From JANOBD01 sp031411495 (GTDB lineage: Bacteria; Planctomycetota; Phycisphaerae; Tepidisphaerales; Tepidisphaeraceae): DNA of 64,000 bases. Under the pieces are notes generated by a model. The model ran no database searches. It was not told the origin of the DNA and saw only the letters and a list, made by a program, of their open reading frames with translations. The position numbers and the translations under genes were made by a program. The DNA lies in contig JANOBD010000168.1 in the NCBI GenBank assembly GCA_031411495.1, forward strand, positions 16,768 to 80,767, in the 5' to 3' direction. Shown piece by piece: positions 18,347 to 26,743 of the stretch (positions are counted from its first letter, which is position 1; every line of letters starts with the position of its first letter).

Positions 18347-21058
18347 TCACTCCTCTTCCTCCTCCTTCGCGCCGCCGAACCCGGGCAGCACGTTCGGCGT
18401 CGGCGGAAGCTTTGAGTCGGCGCCGCACACGCTCTTCCAGATGAGCACGTTCAACTGATCTGCCGGTGCCTGGTCGGCCTGCGCGAAGTTCATCGCTTCG
18501 GACCGTTCGATCAGTTCATTCATCACGCGCCCCTCCGGGCTGACGTTGGTCGTGGGATTTTTCTTCGGGTTGCGGTCTTTGATCAATTCGGCAGCGGGGA
18601 GGATGGCACTGTACGGCTCGACGTTCGTCGGTGAACGGTCCCAGTTGAGGATCGGATCCGCTGCCGCGTCGTACTGGCACATCGGCGGCAGGCCGAGCAG
18701 CAGTTCCATCGTGCGCATGCAGCTCACCGTGTTGTGAAACGTGTGGTCGACGCTCGCGCGCTTGATCCACGGACTGATGACATAACAGGTCGACCGATGG
18801 GCATCGACATGGTCGGGCCCGTTCTGGGCATCATCCTCGATGATGAAGATGGCCGTGTCTTTCCAGATCGGCGAGTGGCTGATCGCCTCGACGAGTTGGC
18901 CGACGGCGTAGTCGTTGTCGGCCACCATCGATTTCGGCGAAGCGATGCCGGCGTTGACGCCTTCGGTGTGGTCGACCGGAAAACGCACGAACATCATCTG
19001 CGGAACAGCGCCGCCGGTTGGGTCCTTCGCCAGCATCATCTGGAACTCGGTGTTCCACTCTTCGAATCGGCTTCGCGCCTCGTGTTTGCCGTACGTATTC
19101 CGCTTGCGAAGGAACGTTTCATCGCCGGTCTGCTCGTAATACCGCTGTGGTGCGTCGCTGTCGGCATAGCTGAGGTCAAAGCGGCGAAAGTCGATGTCGG
19201 TGACGCCGGCGAGGTCGTGTCCCGGCGGCTGGAGCCCTCGAACGCTCGGGTAGTTGTCCGGCGTGATGTCCACGCCGTCCTCCCGCGCGCTCGATCCGAC
19301 GAACACGCCGTAGTTGCGGAACGAGACGCCGTGTTTGATGCATATGTCCCACAGGTGTCCGCCGGGCGAGGCGGCGACATCGGGGATCGGCGCGGCGCCA
19401 TTCTTGAGCTGGGGATGTCCGGAAAGCGCTTCGCCGTCCGGTCCCTTCGCGGGGAATCCGCCGGTGGGATAGCCGTGGTTCACGCCTTCGTAATCGAACG
19501 TGCGACCGCGATTGCTGTATTCATACGGAACGTTCCTGATGACGTATTCGTTGGCCATTGCCTGAGTCGACCAGACCCAGCCATCGCCGGAGACTTCGCC
19601 GCTGTCGTAGAAATTGTCGAGCAGCACGAATCGCTCGGCGAGCGCGTGCTGGTTGGGCGTGATCTCGCGACCGAACAGACAGCGGCTCGGGTCGCCGTTG
19701 CCTTGCGGCAAGTCGCCGAGCACCTGGTCGTAGGTACGGTTCTCCTTGATGATGTAAACCACGTGCTTGATCCCGACCTGCGCGAGCGGGTTCTTCTGAA
19801 CCAGGTGCGCCGGCGTGAGGCGGGCGAGTTCGAGCACGGATCGCGTCGGTTCATCCAGATCGTCCGGCAGGTCGATCCGCTGAACATTCCCTTCGAGCAG
19901 GTTCAGCGGCGACTGCTGTCGGACGCGCGGATTCGGATACTGATTTCGAGACCCCTTCGCGTTCACGACCAGCAGATGTTCATCCCGGGCGAGGACGGCG
20001 GTCGGGTACCAGCCCGTGGGCAGGTATCCCTCGACTTCGTTCTCTTGCAGATCGATAACCGCAACCGCGTTCATGTCGCCCAGCGCTGCGTAGAGCGTCT
20101 TTTCATCCGGAGAGAGCGCCAGACCGACCGGCGACGCGCCGGCCAGGTCTTTCGCCGCCGGCGGACGCAGCAGGATCGTCCGCTTCACCGTGTTGCTCGC
20201 CACATCGACGATCGAGACCGTGTCGCTGTCGGCGTTCGCCACGTAGAGGGTGGTCTGCTTGCGATTCAGCAGGAGCGCGCCCGGATGCGCGCCGGTGGAG
20301 ATGCTCGTCATCAGCTTGAGATGTGCCGCATCGCTCGAATCCAGAACGAACACGCACCCATCCCGCTGGCTGGCGACGAACAGCTTTGAACCGTCCCGCA
20401 ATATGGCAATCGCCAGCGGGAAGTTCGTCGTGTCGTAAAACGTTCCTTCGAACTTGTATCGGCCGATCTCGTTACCGGTTTTCGTGTCGTAGGTGATGAC
20501 TGCGCCCGGCGCGCCCACGACGCTCTCGACGGCAAGCGGGTCGTTGCTGGTGGCGAAGAGGTAGCCGCGCGCGTCGCACGCGAGGCCCGCAGGAAAGTCG
20601 CCACGCCCGGTGTGGATCGTGTCCTTCTGTTCCAGGGTCCCGTCCGCACCGAGCGAAAGCACGGCGATCGCATCAAATCCGCCCTGCGCGGCGTAGAGCG
20701 TGCCATCCGGCCCGAAGGCGAGCCCGTAGTAGAGCCCGTTCGTTCTGGCGTTCGGCGATTTGTCGAATGGGATGCGCGATGCGAGCTGGCCGTCGGCAAT
20801 TCGGATCGAGCAGAGCGACTGGCGGAAACCCATGTCGGTGCTGATGGCGTAGTTGCCATCCGGCGAGGCGATCAGGTTCATCGGCAGGCTACCGACGTCC
20901 GTGATGGCCGCGCCCGGCCGGGTGGTGGCGATCGATCGCCCGGTCGGGATCCGCTCTCCATCAACGCTTCGGTGCCGGTGAGGATCGGCCACGGTTGTGT
21001 TGCACCCCATGATAAGCACGGAACAGAAAAGTCCGGGAAGCGCGGCGGAAAATCGCAT
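18347..21058 (-). CDS. Lipoprotein with YVTN-type propeller and phosphoesterase domain
   Basis: This 903-residue protein begins with a lipoprotein signal (PGLFCSVLIMGC). The first ~400 residues are a YVTN/YncE-like beta-propeller (LYVANADSDTVSIVDVASNTV, LYAALGDMNAVAVIDL). From about residue 425 a phosphoesterase domain follows, with IKENRTYDQVLGDL, the usual first metal-ligand segment of this phospholipase C/acid phosphatase-like family, and later IIEDDAQNGPDHVDAHRS. Such fusions probably hydrolyse phosphate esters in the periplasm or at the surface; substrate unknown. The tail is strikingly acidic (AKEEEEE). It is convergent with recQ (59 bp apart) and appears to be a single-gene unit. Confidence 0.8.
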   Translation of the reverse strand: MRFSAALPGLFCSVLIMGCNTTVADPHRHRSVDGERIPTGRSIATTRPGAAITDVGSLPMNLIASPDGNYAISTDMGFRQSLCSIRIADGQLASRIPFDKSPNARTNGLYYGLAFGPDGTLYAAQGGFDAIAVLSLGADGTLEQKDTIHTGRGDFPAGLACDARGYLFATSNDPLAVESVVGAPGAVITYDTKTGNEIGRYKFEGTFYDTTNFPLAIAILRDGSKLFVASQRDGCVFVLDSSDAAHLKLMTSISTGAHPGALLLNRKQTTLYVANADSDTVSIVDVASNTVKRTILLRPPAAKDLAGASPVGLALSPDEKTLYAALGDMNAVAVIDLQENEVEGYLPTGWYPTAVLARDEHLLVVNAKGSRNQYPNPRVRQQSPLNLLEGNVQRIDLPDDLDEPTRSVLELARLTPAHLVQKNPLAQVGIKHVVYIIKENRTYDQVLGDLPQGNGDPSRCLFGREITPNQHALAERFVLLDNFYDSGEVSGDGWVWSTQAMANEYVIRNVPYEYSNRGRTFDYEGVNHGYPTGGFPAKGPDGEALSGHPQLKNGAAPIPDVAASPGGHLWDICIKHGVSFRNYGVFVGSSAREDGVDITPDNYPSVRGLQPPGHDLAGVTDIDFRRFDLSYADSDAPQRYYEQTGDETFLRKRNTYGKHEARSRFEEWNTEFQMMLAKDPTGGAVPQMMFVRFPVDHTEGVNAGIASPKSMVADNDYAVGQLVEAISHSPIWKDTAIFIIEDDAQNGPDHVDAHRSTCYVISPWIKRASVDHTFHNTVSCMRTMELLLGLPPMCQYDAAADPILNWDRSPTNVEPYSAILPAAELIKDRNPKKNPTTNVSPEGRVMNELIERSEAMNFAQADQAPADQLNVLIWKSVCGADSKLPPTPNVLPGFGGAKEEEEE

Positions 21059-21229
21059 CGTGTCAGTATGCGCGATTCACCGTTGGAGTCGATGAAATCG
21101 GGCGAATTCTCAACAGGCAGCGCAGAAAGTTTCGGTAAAAACGCGTGTCACACCACGCCCGCCAAAGTTCTGTTAGACTCGCCTGCCGGCGGAGGGGAAT
21201 GCACATCTCAACAAAAGCGGAGGCCACCT

Positions 21230-22315
21230 ATGTCCGACCGTACCGGCGCGTCAGCGCGTCCCAATCGAATGCCGTTTATCGCAGCCGTCGCCATCATCGT
21301 GGCGCTGGGCGCCGTCATCTACTTCGGCATGGCGTCGCAGCCCAGCGTCAAGCGCGTGAAGCTGGCGCTCGTGACCTGGAACCAGGACCCGTTCTGGGAT
21401 CCGGTCGTCCAGGGCGCGCTCGACGCCGGCAAAGAGTTCGACGCCGACGTTGAGATCGTGAAGGCCAAGCCCGAGCTCGAGGATCAGAACCAGAGAATCC
21501 GCGAGCTGATCGGCAAGGGTGTCGAGGGCATCGGCGTGAGCCTCAACGACCCGACGGCCCAGGAAGGGCTGCTCAAGGAAGTCGCCGCAAAGTGCGCCGT
21601 CGTCACGATGGACGTCGATGCGCCCAACTCGGCACGCCGCGTGTTCGTGGGAATCGACAACTACAGTGCCGGCCACTTCGCCGCGGATGAGATGCGCGAA
21701 GCATTGCCCGAGGGCGGCGCGATCATCATCACCGTCGGCAGCATCGACATGCTCCACGGCCGCGAGCGCCGGCAGGGGGTGATCGACGGGCTCATCGATC
21801 GTCACTACCTCATGGAACACAGCTTCGATCCGCTCGACGCGACCCTGAAGGGATCGAACTACTCCGTCGCCACGACGATCATCGATCACGGCGACACCGC
21901 CAAGAGCACCCAGCTGCTCGCCGAGGCCCTCAAGACCCATCCGGAGGTTAAAGGCGTCGTCGCGCTCTTCAGCTACAGCGCGGGGGCTGCGCTGGATGCG
22001 ATCAAGCAGGCTGGAAAGCAGGGGCAGATCAAGGTCGTCGGCTTCGACGAATCGGAGGCGACGCAGGCGGGAATCGAAGATGGCAGCATCTCGGCATCCA
22101 TTCTCCAGGACACCTACCGGATGGGCAACGAGACGATCCGCCTGCTCGCCGATGAGGTCCGATCCAGCGACAAGAAGAGCCAGGCCGTCCCGGCCGGCCC
22201 GCGCAAAGTGATCGTCGAGATCAACATCCTGAAGAAGGACAACCTGCAGCAACTCCGCGACAGCAAGAGCGTCCACACGCCGGTCGGCAAGCCGACGACG
22301 CAGCCGCTGAGTTGA
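21230..22315 (+). CDS. Membrane-anchored sugar-binding protein of ABC transporter type (orphan)
   Basis: ATG 21230 is preceded by GCGGAGG with 6-nt spacing; the 361-residue product has one N-terminal membrane helix (FIAAVAIIVALGAVIYFGMA) rather than a lipobox. The remainder is a periplasmic binding protein type 1 fold of the ribose/LacI class: VKLALVTWNQDPFWDPVVQGALDAGKE, VEGIGVSLNDP, RRVFVGIDNYSAGHFAADEM, IKVVGFDESEATQAGIEDG. It likely binds a sugar or related small ligand. Neither permease nor ATPase lies next to it, so it may feed a distant transporter or act as a sensor. The C-terminus ends in KPTTQPLS, a Thr-Pro-rich tail common in this genome. Confidence 0.8.
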   Translation: MSDRTGASARPNRMPFIAAVAIIVALGAVIYFGMASQPSVKRVKLALVTWNQDPFWDPVVQGALDAGKEFDADVEIVKAKPELEDQNQRIRELIGKGVEGIGVSLNDPTAQEGLLKEVAAKCAVVTMDVDAPNSARRVFVGIDNYSAGHFAADEMREALPEGGAIIITVGSIDMLHGRERRQGVIDGLIDRHYLMEHSFDPLDATLKGSNYSVATTIIDHGDTAKSTQLLAEALKTHPEVKGVVALFSYSAGAALDAIKQAGKQGQIKVVGFDESEATQAGIEDGSISASILQDTYRMGNETIRLLADEVRSSDKKSQAVPAGPRKVIVEINILKKDNLQQLRDSKSVHTPVGKPTTQPLS

Positions 22316-22391
22316 AGAAGCTCGCTGAGCGGCTTGAGCGCCGATTCGGACAATCGTCGTTGAGGTGTTCGACCAGACGACTTGCGGACCC

Positions 22392-22937
22392 TCAGTGCGG
22401 CCCGTCCGCCAGCCCGAGGTCGGCCGTCGTGAACAGCGCTGCCATGTCCAGGCCGGCGTCTTCGATGTTCTTGCGCGCGCCTTCGAGCCGGTCGATACAC
22501 GCGACGATCTTGACGACCTTCACGTCGAGCGACTGCAGCGCCTTGGCGGCTTCGAGCACCTGGCCGCCGGTGGTGAGGATGTCTTCGACGAGGAGAACCT
22601 TCTCGCCCTTGTTGAGGATGCCTTCCACCTGCTTGGCGGTGCCGTAATCTTTCTTGGCGTTGCGGACAATGACGAACGGCTTCTTGGCCGCCATCGCACA
22701 AGCGGCCGCCAGCGGGACGCCGCCAAGCTCAGCACCGGCGATGCGGTCGATGTCCGGCGTCACGTGCTGCGCGAGCAGCTTGCCGAGTGCTTCGAGCGCT
22801 TCGTGATCGGTCGTGAAGCGGTACTTGTCGATGTAGTAGGTGCTCTTGCGTCCGGAGCGGAGCGTGAAGTCGCCAAAGAGGACGGCGAGGGACTTGATGC
22901 GGTCGATGAGTTGTTCGCGTGTCATGACCCGGGCCAT
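22392..22937 (-). CDS. pyrE: Orotate phosphoribosyltransferase
   Basis: The enzyme joins orotate and PRPP to make OMP in pyrimidine synthesis. FGDFTLRSGRKSTYYID is the orotate-binding N-terminus, AGAELGGVPLAAACA follows, KDYGTAK is the catalytic loop, and VLLVEDILTTGGQVLEAA is the PRPP-binding motif. Start taken at 22937 (MARVMTREQL); an ATG 12 bp downstream (22925) is equally possible, neither with a strong ribosome-binding site. About 181 residues, normal for PyrE. Stands alone, convergent with the sugar-binding protein gene. Confidence 0.93.
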   Translation of the reverse strand: MARVMTREQLIDRIKSLAVLFGDFTLRSGRKSTYYIDKYRFTTDHEALEALGKLLAQHVTPDIDRIAGAELGGVPLAAACAMAAKKPFVIVRNAKKDYGTAKQVEGILNKGEKVLLVEDILTTGGQVLEAAKALQSLDVKVVKIVACIDRLEGARKNIEDAGLDMAALFTTADLGLADGPH

Positions 22938-22969
22938 CGTGCAAAGATCAGAATCCAATGCAAGTCTGA

Positions 22970-23136
22970 CCGCGGATGGACGCAGATGAACGCGGATGTT
23001 TAGGAGCCGTTTTGCAGGCATCCTGCTCGCCCTTGACGGGCCTGTCCTCTATGTGCCGTAGAAACGCTCGAAGGATCCAAGAAGTGGCACAAAACACTTG
23101 TCGTTTGCATCGGCGTCCATCCGCGTCCATCCGCGG
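22970..23136. repeat. Inverted pair of CCGCGGATGGACGC-type repeats
   Basis: A 29-nt sequence starting CCGCGGATGGACGCAGATG at 22970-22998 recurs inverted at 23108-23136 with 26 of 29 matches. The unit resembles a dispersed extragenic repeat found in many bacterial genomes. The pair spans the divergent gap between pyrE and the 23150 gene. Confidence 0.6.
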
Positions 23137-23149
23137 CTAAGATCATCCC

Positions 23150-23455
23150 ATGCTCCTCGCAGAACTCAGCATCTGGCCCATGGACAAAGGCGTCAGCGTC
23201 GGCAAGTACGTCGCCCGCGCGCTCGACGTGATCGACAAGAGCGGCCTGGCGTACAAGGTCGGCCCGCTCGGGACGTGTATTGAAGGCGAATACGACGACG
23301 TGATGCGCGTCGTCAAACAATGCCACGAGGTGCTCTGGGCCGACTCGGATCGCGTGATGTGCAATCTCAAGATGGACTGGCGAAAGGATGCCGTCGGCCG
23401 GATCGAGGGGAAGGTGGCGAGCGTGGAGAGGTCGCTGGGGAGGAAGCTGAAGTGA
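23150..23455 (+). CDS. MTH1187/YqgV family thiamine-binding protein
   Basis: This 101-residue protein matches the small MTH1187 family: it starts LLAELSIWPMDKGVSVGKYVARAL, has GLAYKVGPLGTCIEGEYDDVM, and ends with a charged helix (RIEGKVASVERSLGRKLK). Structures of this family show ferredoxin-like tetramers that bind thiamine or a related compound between subunits; biological role is unclear. The gene stands alone between an inverted repeat and the convergent lipid-related operon, whose last stop codon is 12 bp away. No TPP riboswitch is visible upstream. Confidence 0.85.
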   Translation: MLLAELSIWPMDKGVSVGKYVARALDVIDKSGLAYKVGPLGTCIEGEYDDVMRVVKQCHEVLWADSDRVMCNLKMDWRKDAVGRIEGKVASVERSLGRKLK

Positions 23456-23467
23456 TCTGGCTCCCGC

Positions 23468-23848
23468 TTATCTGAGGCTTGCAAAACACGCACCTTCGAT
23501 GAGCAGCGCGACGCCCTGGCCGATCCAGATGCCGAGAGCGATGGCGCGGCGATGCGGGTTTCGATACAAGCGAAGCGCCAGCCAATTCATCGCGATGAGC
23601 GAGGCAACGCCCACGCCGATCGCGATGCCTGCCATGATGTCGGCTTGCCGCACGTCGGCTGGCGAGGTTTGACTCCCATTGTAACTTCGCGTGAAAATCG
23701 CGAAGCATGTGACTGCGATTGCTGCGACGATGAATGCCGATGTAGCAAACGCATAGCCGACGACCACCTCGGGCTGCGAAACACGCAATTCATCGATCGG
23801 TTTCCGATACTCGAGCTTCGGCGGGTCCTCTCGTTCCGGCTCGCTCAT
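23468..23848 (-). CDS. Small membrane protein, last gene of the Lgt-radical SAM operon
   Basis: The 126-residue product has a polar N-terminus with PPKLEYRKP, then about three to four hydrophobic segments (VVVGYAFATSAFIVAAIAVTC, IMAGIAIGVGVASLIAMNWLAL, AIALGIWIGQGVALLIEGA). Its ATG overlaps the stop of the radical SAM gene in an ATGA arrangement (23845-23848), so translation is probably coupled. The PPxLxYxxP start also occurs in the products at 25400 and 25782. No known family recognised. Confidence 0.7.
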   Translation of the reverse strand: MSEPEREDPPKLEYRKPIDELRVSQPEVVVGYAFATSAFIVAAIAVTCFAIFTRSYNGSQTSPADVRQADIMAGIAIGVGVASLIAMNWLALRLYRNPHRRAIALGIWIGQGVALLIEGACFASLR

Positions 23849-25287
23849 CGCGCCACCTCCGCGCCTTTCACGCGCAGCGCAACACCGCCGCCTGCGCCTT
23901 CGCGCAGAGAGGTCAGCAGCGCCTCCTTCCCCTCCCGATAAAACAAATTGTAGTTGTCGAACGGGATGATCCGCCCGTCCGGATGGGCGATGTGGACACA
24001 GCTCTTCTTCACGCTGCGGATGTCCATGTTCTGCGCGTCCATGAACTGCATGATGATGACCCGGAACACGTTGTCGTAGCCGATGCTCGGCGGCAGCGGC
24101 AGCTCCGGGAGACAACACAGAAGATGCCCGAGGTTCTCGCTGCTGCTCGCGGGGCTGGCGGCCGTGCTGAAGAGCTTGATCATCAGGTCGCGCATCTTCG
24201 GGTGTTGCTCGTAGACGATCGTGTTTCCCTCGCCGTGCAGCAGGACTTTCGGATCGACCAGGCCCGTGAGCGGGATGACCTGCCCGCCGAGCTTGAGCGC
24301 GTACGCCATCGCGAGGCAATCGGGATGGCACGGCACCGGCACGACATCGTTCGGCTTGAACAACGGCGACTGTGCGAGGATCTGTTGCCGCACTTCGCCG
24401 AGCGTCAATCGATCCCGCGCAGCATCAAACCGCTCGACCCGCCCCGCGTTCTGGATCGGCTGGAACGTCACGCCGCGGACGCACTTCTGCTTGAGCGCGA
24501 AGTCGATGATCGTGCCGATCTCGTCGTCGTTTACGCCCTTCTTGAGCACGCAGACGAGCGTAGTGGAGAGATTGAGTTCGTTGAGCCGCTCGATCGCCTT
24601 GGCGCGGATCTCGGTCAGGTCTTCGCCGCGTAAATCGATCAGTGCGGACGGTTTCAGTGAGTCAAACTGGAGATAGACCTCGAACTTCGGCAAGTACGTT
24701 GCGAGGCGTTTGGCGAACTCTGCATCGCGAGCGATCTTCACGCCGTTCGTGTTGAGCATCAGGTGCTTGATCGGCCGGCGCTTGCAGGCATCCAGCACGT
24801 CGAAGAACTGCGGGTGGATTGTCGGCTCGCCGCCGGAGATCTGCACGACGTCCGGCTCGCCTTCATTCCTCACGAGCGCATCGAGCATGAACTCGATCTG
24901 CGCCATCGACCGATGCTGGGTCGCGCGGTGCGTGCCGGATTCGGCATAGCAGACCGGGCAATTCAGGTTGCACGCGTCGGTGATCTCAAGCAGCGTGAGG
25001 CACGAATGCTGCTCATGATCAGGGCACAGGCCGCAATCGTACGGGCAGCCGTACTGCATCGGCGTGTTGAACTTCAGCGGCATCTGGCTCGGCTTGATCG
25101 TCTGGCGCGACAGCTTGTAGTACTCGGCGTCGGTGCTGATGAGCACCTTTTCAAGCTTGTGCGTCGGGCACCACTTGTGAAGGTAGACCCGGCCGTCCTG
25201 TTCGACGATCTTCGCTTCGACCCGGCGCAGGCACGTCGTGCAGAGGCTGTTGGTGAGTTCGAGGAAGAGGTAGGGACGATCGGGCAT
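23845..25287 (-). CDS. Radical SAM protein of the tetraether synthase (Tes)/MJ0619-like group
   Basis: The 480-residue product starts at ATG 25287. Four cysteine regions are seen: an N-terminal knuckle (LCTTCLRRVEAK with KWCPTH), GCPYDCGLCPDHEQHSC at about residues 81-97, the SAM-binding DACNLNCPVCYAE (CxxxCxxC, about 105-112) with QISGGEPTIHP, and a C-terminal set (VPCHPDC, LLCCLPEL, KKSCVH..DGRIIPFDNYN). This order is that of archaeal Tes, which joins lipid tails through carbon-carbon bonds, and of bacterial relatives. Assignment to that group is by motif order; the reaction is inferred. It lies in a minus-strand operon with Lgt, a lipoprotein and small membrane proteins, and its stop overlaps the start of the next gene. 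Confidence 0.78.
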   Translation of the reverse strand: MPDRPYLFLELTNSLCTTCLRRVEAKIVEQDGRVYLHKWCPTHKLEKVLISTDAEYYKLSRQTIKPSQMPLKFNTPMQYGCPYDCGLCPDHEQHSCLTLLEITDACNLNCPVCYAESGTHRATQHRSMAQIEFMLDALVRNEGEPDVVQISGGEPTIHPQFFDVLDACKRRPIKHLMLNTNGVKIARDAEFAKRLATYLPKFEVYLQFDSLKPSALIDLRGEDLTEIRAKAIERLNELNLSTTLVCVLKKGVNDDEIGTIIDFALKQKCVRGVTFQPIQNAGRVERFDAARDRLTLGEVRQQILAQSPLFKPNDVVPVPCHPDCLAMAYALKLGGQVIPLTGLVDPKVLLHGEGNTIVYEQHPKMRDLMIKLFSTAASPASSSENLGHLLCCLPELPLPPSIGYDNVFRVIIMQFMDAQNMDIRSVKKSCVHIAHPDGRIIPFDNYNLFYREGKEALLTSLREGAGGGVALRVKGAEVAR

Positions 25288-25399
25288 GGATTCGAGTTTA
25301 ACGCCAAACGCGCGACGTTCGCGAGTGAGCGTCTCGACGCTCAACCCGGCAAGGCGGCCGTCGCGGGTCCCGACGAACCGGACCGACGCGCATGCGTCA

Positions 25400-25765
25400 T
25401 CAGTGGAAACTGCCCGACGTCGATCCGCCGCACAGGATGTAGATCGTCCCGATCGTCGTGCCAACGCACACCAGCGGCACGAGCGCGATCGACATCACGA
25501 TGCCATGCAGGAATCCGCGCACGGCCGAGCGGTTGTGAACCAGCATGCCGAGCCCGACCTTGCCGGCGATGATGAGGACGGCGGTGACGATCAGGCCGAT
25601 CGTGGGGTCGTTCATCAGGCCGGAGAAGAACGCGCCGCCGGCGATCCAGAAGGCCAGCGAAATGCCGAACCCCGCCGCGATGCCGCCGACGAGTGCCCAC
25701 CGACTGAATCGGCGCGGGCCGGGCGTGAGGGGAGATTGATACGGAATCGGCGGCGGGTGGCTCAT
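25400..25765 (-). CDS. Small membrane protein
   Basis: A 121-residue protein with PPPIPYQSPLTP at the N-terminus and about three membrane helices (WALVGGIAAGFGISLAFWIAGG, TIGLIVTAVLIIAGKVGLGM, IVMSIALVPLVCVGTTIGTIYIL). It sits 17 bp after the gene at 25782 and 112 bp before the radical SAM gene, all on the minus strand. No family recognised; resembles its neighbour in size, helix number and N-terminal motif. Confidence 0.7.
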   Translation of the reverse strand: MSHPPPIPYQSPLTPGPRRFSRWALVGGIAAGFGISLAFWIAGGAFFSGLMNDPTIGLIVTAVLIIAGKVGLGMLVHNRSAVRGFLHGIVMSIALVPLVCVGTTIGTIYILCGGSTSGSFH

Positions 25766-25781
25766 GTCCAGTTGCTCATCG

Positions 25782-26108
25782 TCAATGAATCGTGCCGACG
25801 GCGCCGAAACAGCTCAGCACCAGGGCCGGTAAGCCGAACAGTGTACCGAGTAAAAATCCGCGGTCATCTGCCGCGTTCTCGACGTCGCGGCCGACCCGAT
25901 AGAGAATCCAAATCGCCCCGCCGAATGAGATCGCCGCGTTGGCAACAGTCGGCACCGACACGATCGCCAGGAACACGCCCGTGAAGAACAGAACGAGAAA
26001 CGAAATCGCCATTCCGCAGATCACGCCGTAAACGATCGCCGCGAGGCGCCACGGCCGTTCATCCTTCGACGGCGGCGTCTGGTAGTCGAGGGTGGGCGGT
26101 TGCGTCAT
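25782..26108 (-). CDS. Small membrane protein
   Basis: The 108-residue product begins MTQPPTLDYQTPP and has three or so hydrophobic helices (LAAIVYGVICGMAISFLVLFF, VFLAIVSVPTVANAAISFGG, LLGTLFGLPALVLSCFGAVG). The ATG at 26108 overlaps the stop of the preceding lipoprotein gene (ATGA, 26105-26108), indicating translational coupling. Function unknown; likely part of the same envelope operon. Confidence 0.7.
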   Translation of the reverse strand: MTQPPTLDYQTPPSKDERPWRLAAIVYGVICGMAISFLVLFFTGVFLAIVSVPTVANAAISFGGAIWILYRVGRDVENAADDRGFLLGTLFGLPALVLSCFGAVGTIH

Positions 26109-26743
26109 GGCTGGGCCGTCGGTTGGGTGGCGGCCGCCTTGCGGCGCGGCCACTCCTGCCGGCCCTGTTCGCGTTCGGTGCGCAGCTGTTCGAGCTCGTC
26201 GCTCGCGAAGATGATCCCCGCCGCGTGCATCCGGTCCAGATCATCGCGGGAGAAGCGACCCGACGGCGTCGGGCCACTGCTTACAGCCTGCAGTTCCGGC
26301 GGCAACTCGGCGCACGTCTGTGTCCCGGCCACAACGTCGCGGTCGTCGGCTTTGAGAATCAGCCAGCGGGTCTGGATATCGTTCTGCGACGCAAAGCAGA
26401 GCGGCCACACGATGTTGCCAACGCGAAGCGAATACGAGAGCGCGACCGATCGCCCGTCCTCGGCGATCCGCACCATGGGACGCGATCGGGCATACATCAT
26501 GAAAAGGCCGTTCGACGCGGAAGATTGATGTGTGTCGTCGTCGGCGATCTGCGCGTTGGCCGCGAGGATGGCGTCGACAAGCGGGGTCTTGCCCGGCTCG
26601 ATCGGCTTGTGTCTGCCGACGATCGCTTCGGGTCGACGCTTGTTGTTCGACTGGAGCGCGCGGGTCGCCGGGATGTAAATACAGCCGATCAGACTCATCA
26701 CGCCGACGCCGACGAGAACGAGCGGGAGAATCGATCGGCGCAT
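26105..26743 (-). CDS. Hypothetical lipoprotein in the Lgt operon
   Basis: From ATG 26743 the protein has a lipoprotein signal (MRRSILPLVLVGVGVMSLIGC); an ATG at 26773 would add ten residues. About 212 residues. The mature part has QSNNKRRPEAIVGRHKPIEPGK and a domain with repeated beta strands, then an acidic-basic helix (DDLDRMHAAGIIFASDELEQLRTE) and a tail AAATQPTAQP. The start overlaps the 3' end of lgt, and the stop overlaps the next gene. No family recognised. Being a lipoprotein, it is a natural substrate of the upstream Lgt. Confidence 0.65.
   Translation of the reverse strand: MRRSILPLVLVGVGVMSLIGCIYIPATRALQSNNKRRPEAIVGRHKPIEPGKTPLVDAILAANAQIADDDTHQSSASNGLFMMYARSRPMVRIAEDGRSVALSYSLRVGNIVWPLCFASQNDIQTRWLILKADDRDVVAGTQTCAELPPELQAVSSGPTPSGRFSRDDLDRMHAAGIIFASDELEQLRTEREQGRQEWPRRKAAATQPTAQP

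Noticed and set aside
18734..20389. Long plus-strand open frame opposite the phosphoesterase gene
   Set aside because: Antisense to a well-supported gene, without family features; a by-product of high GC.
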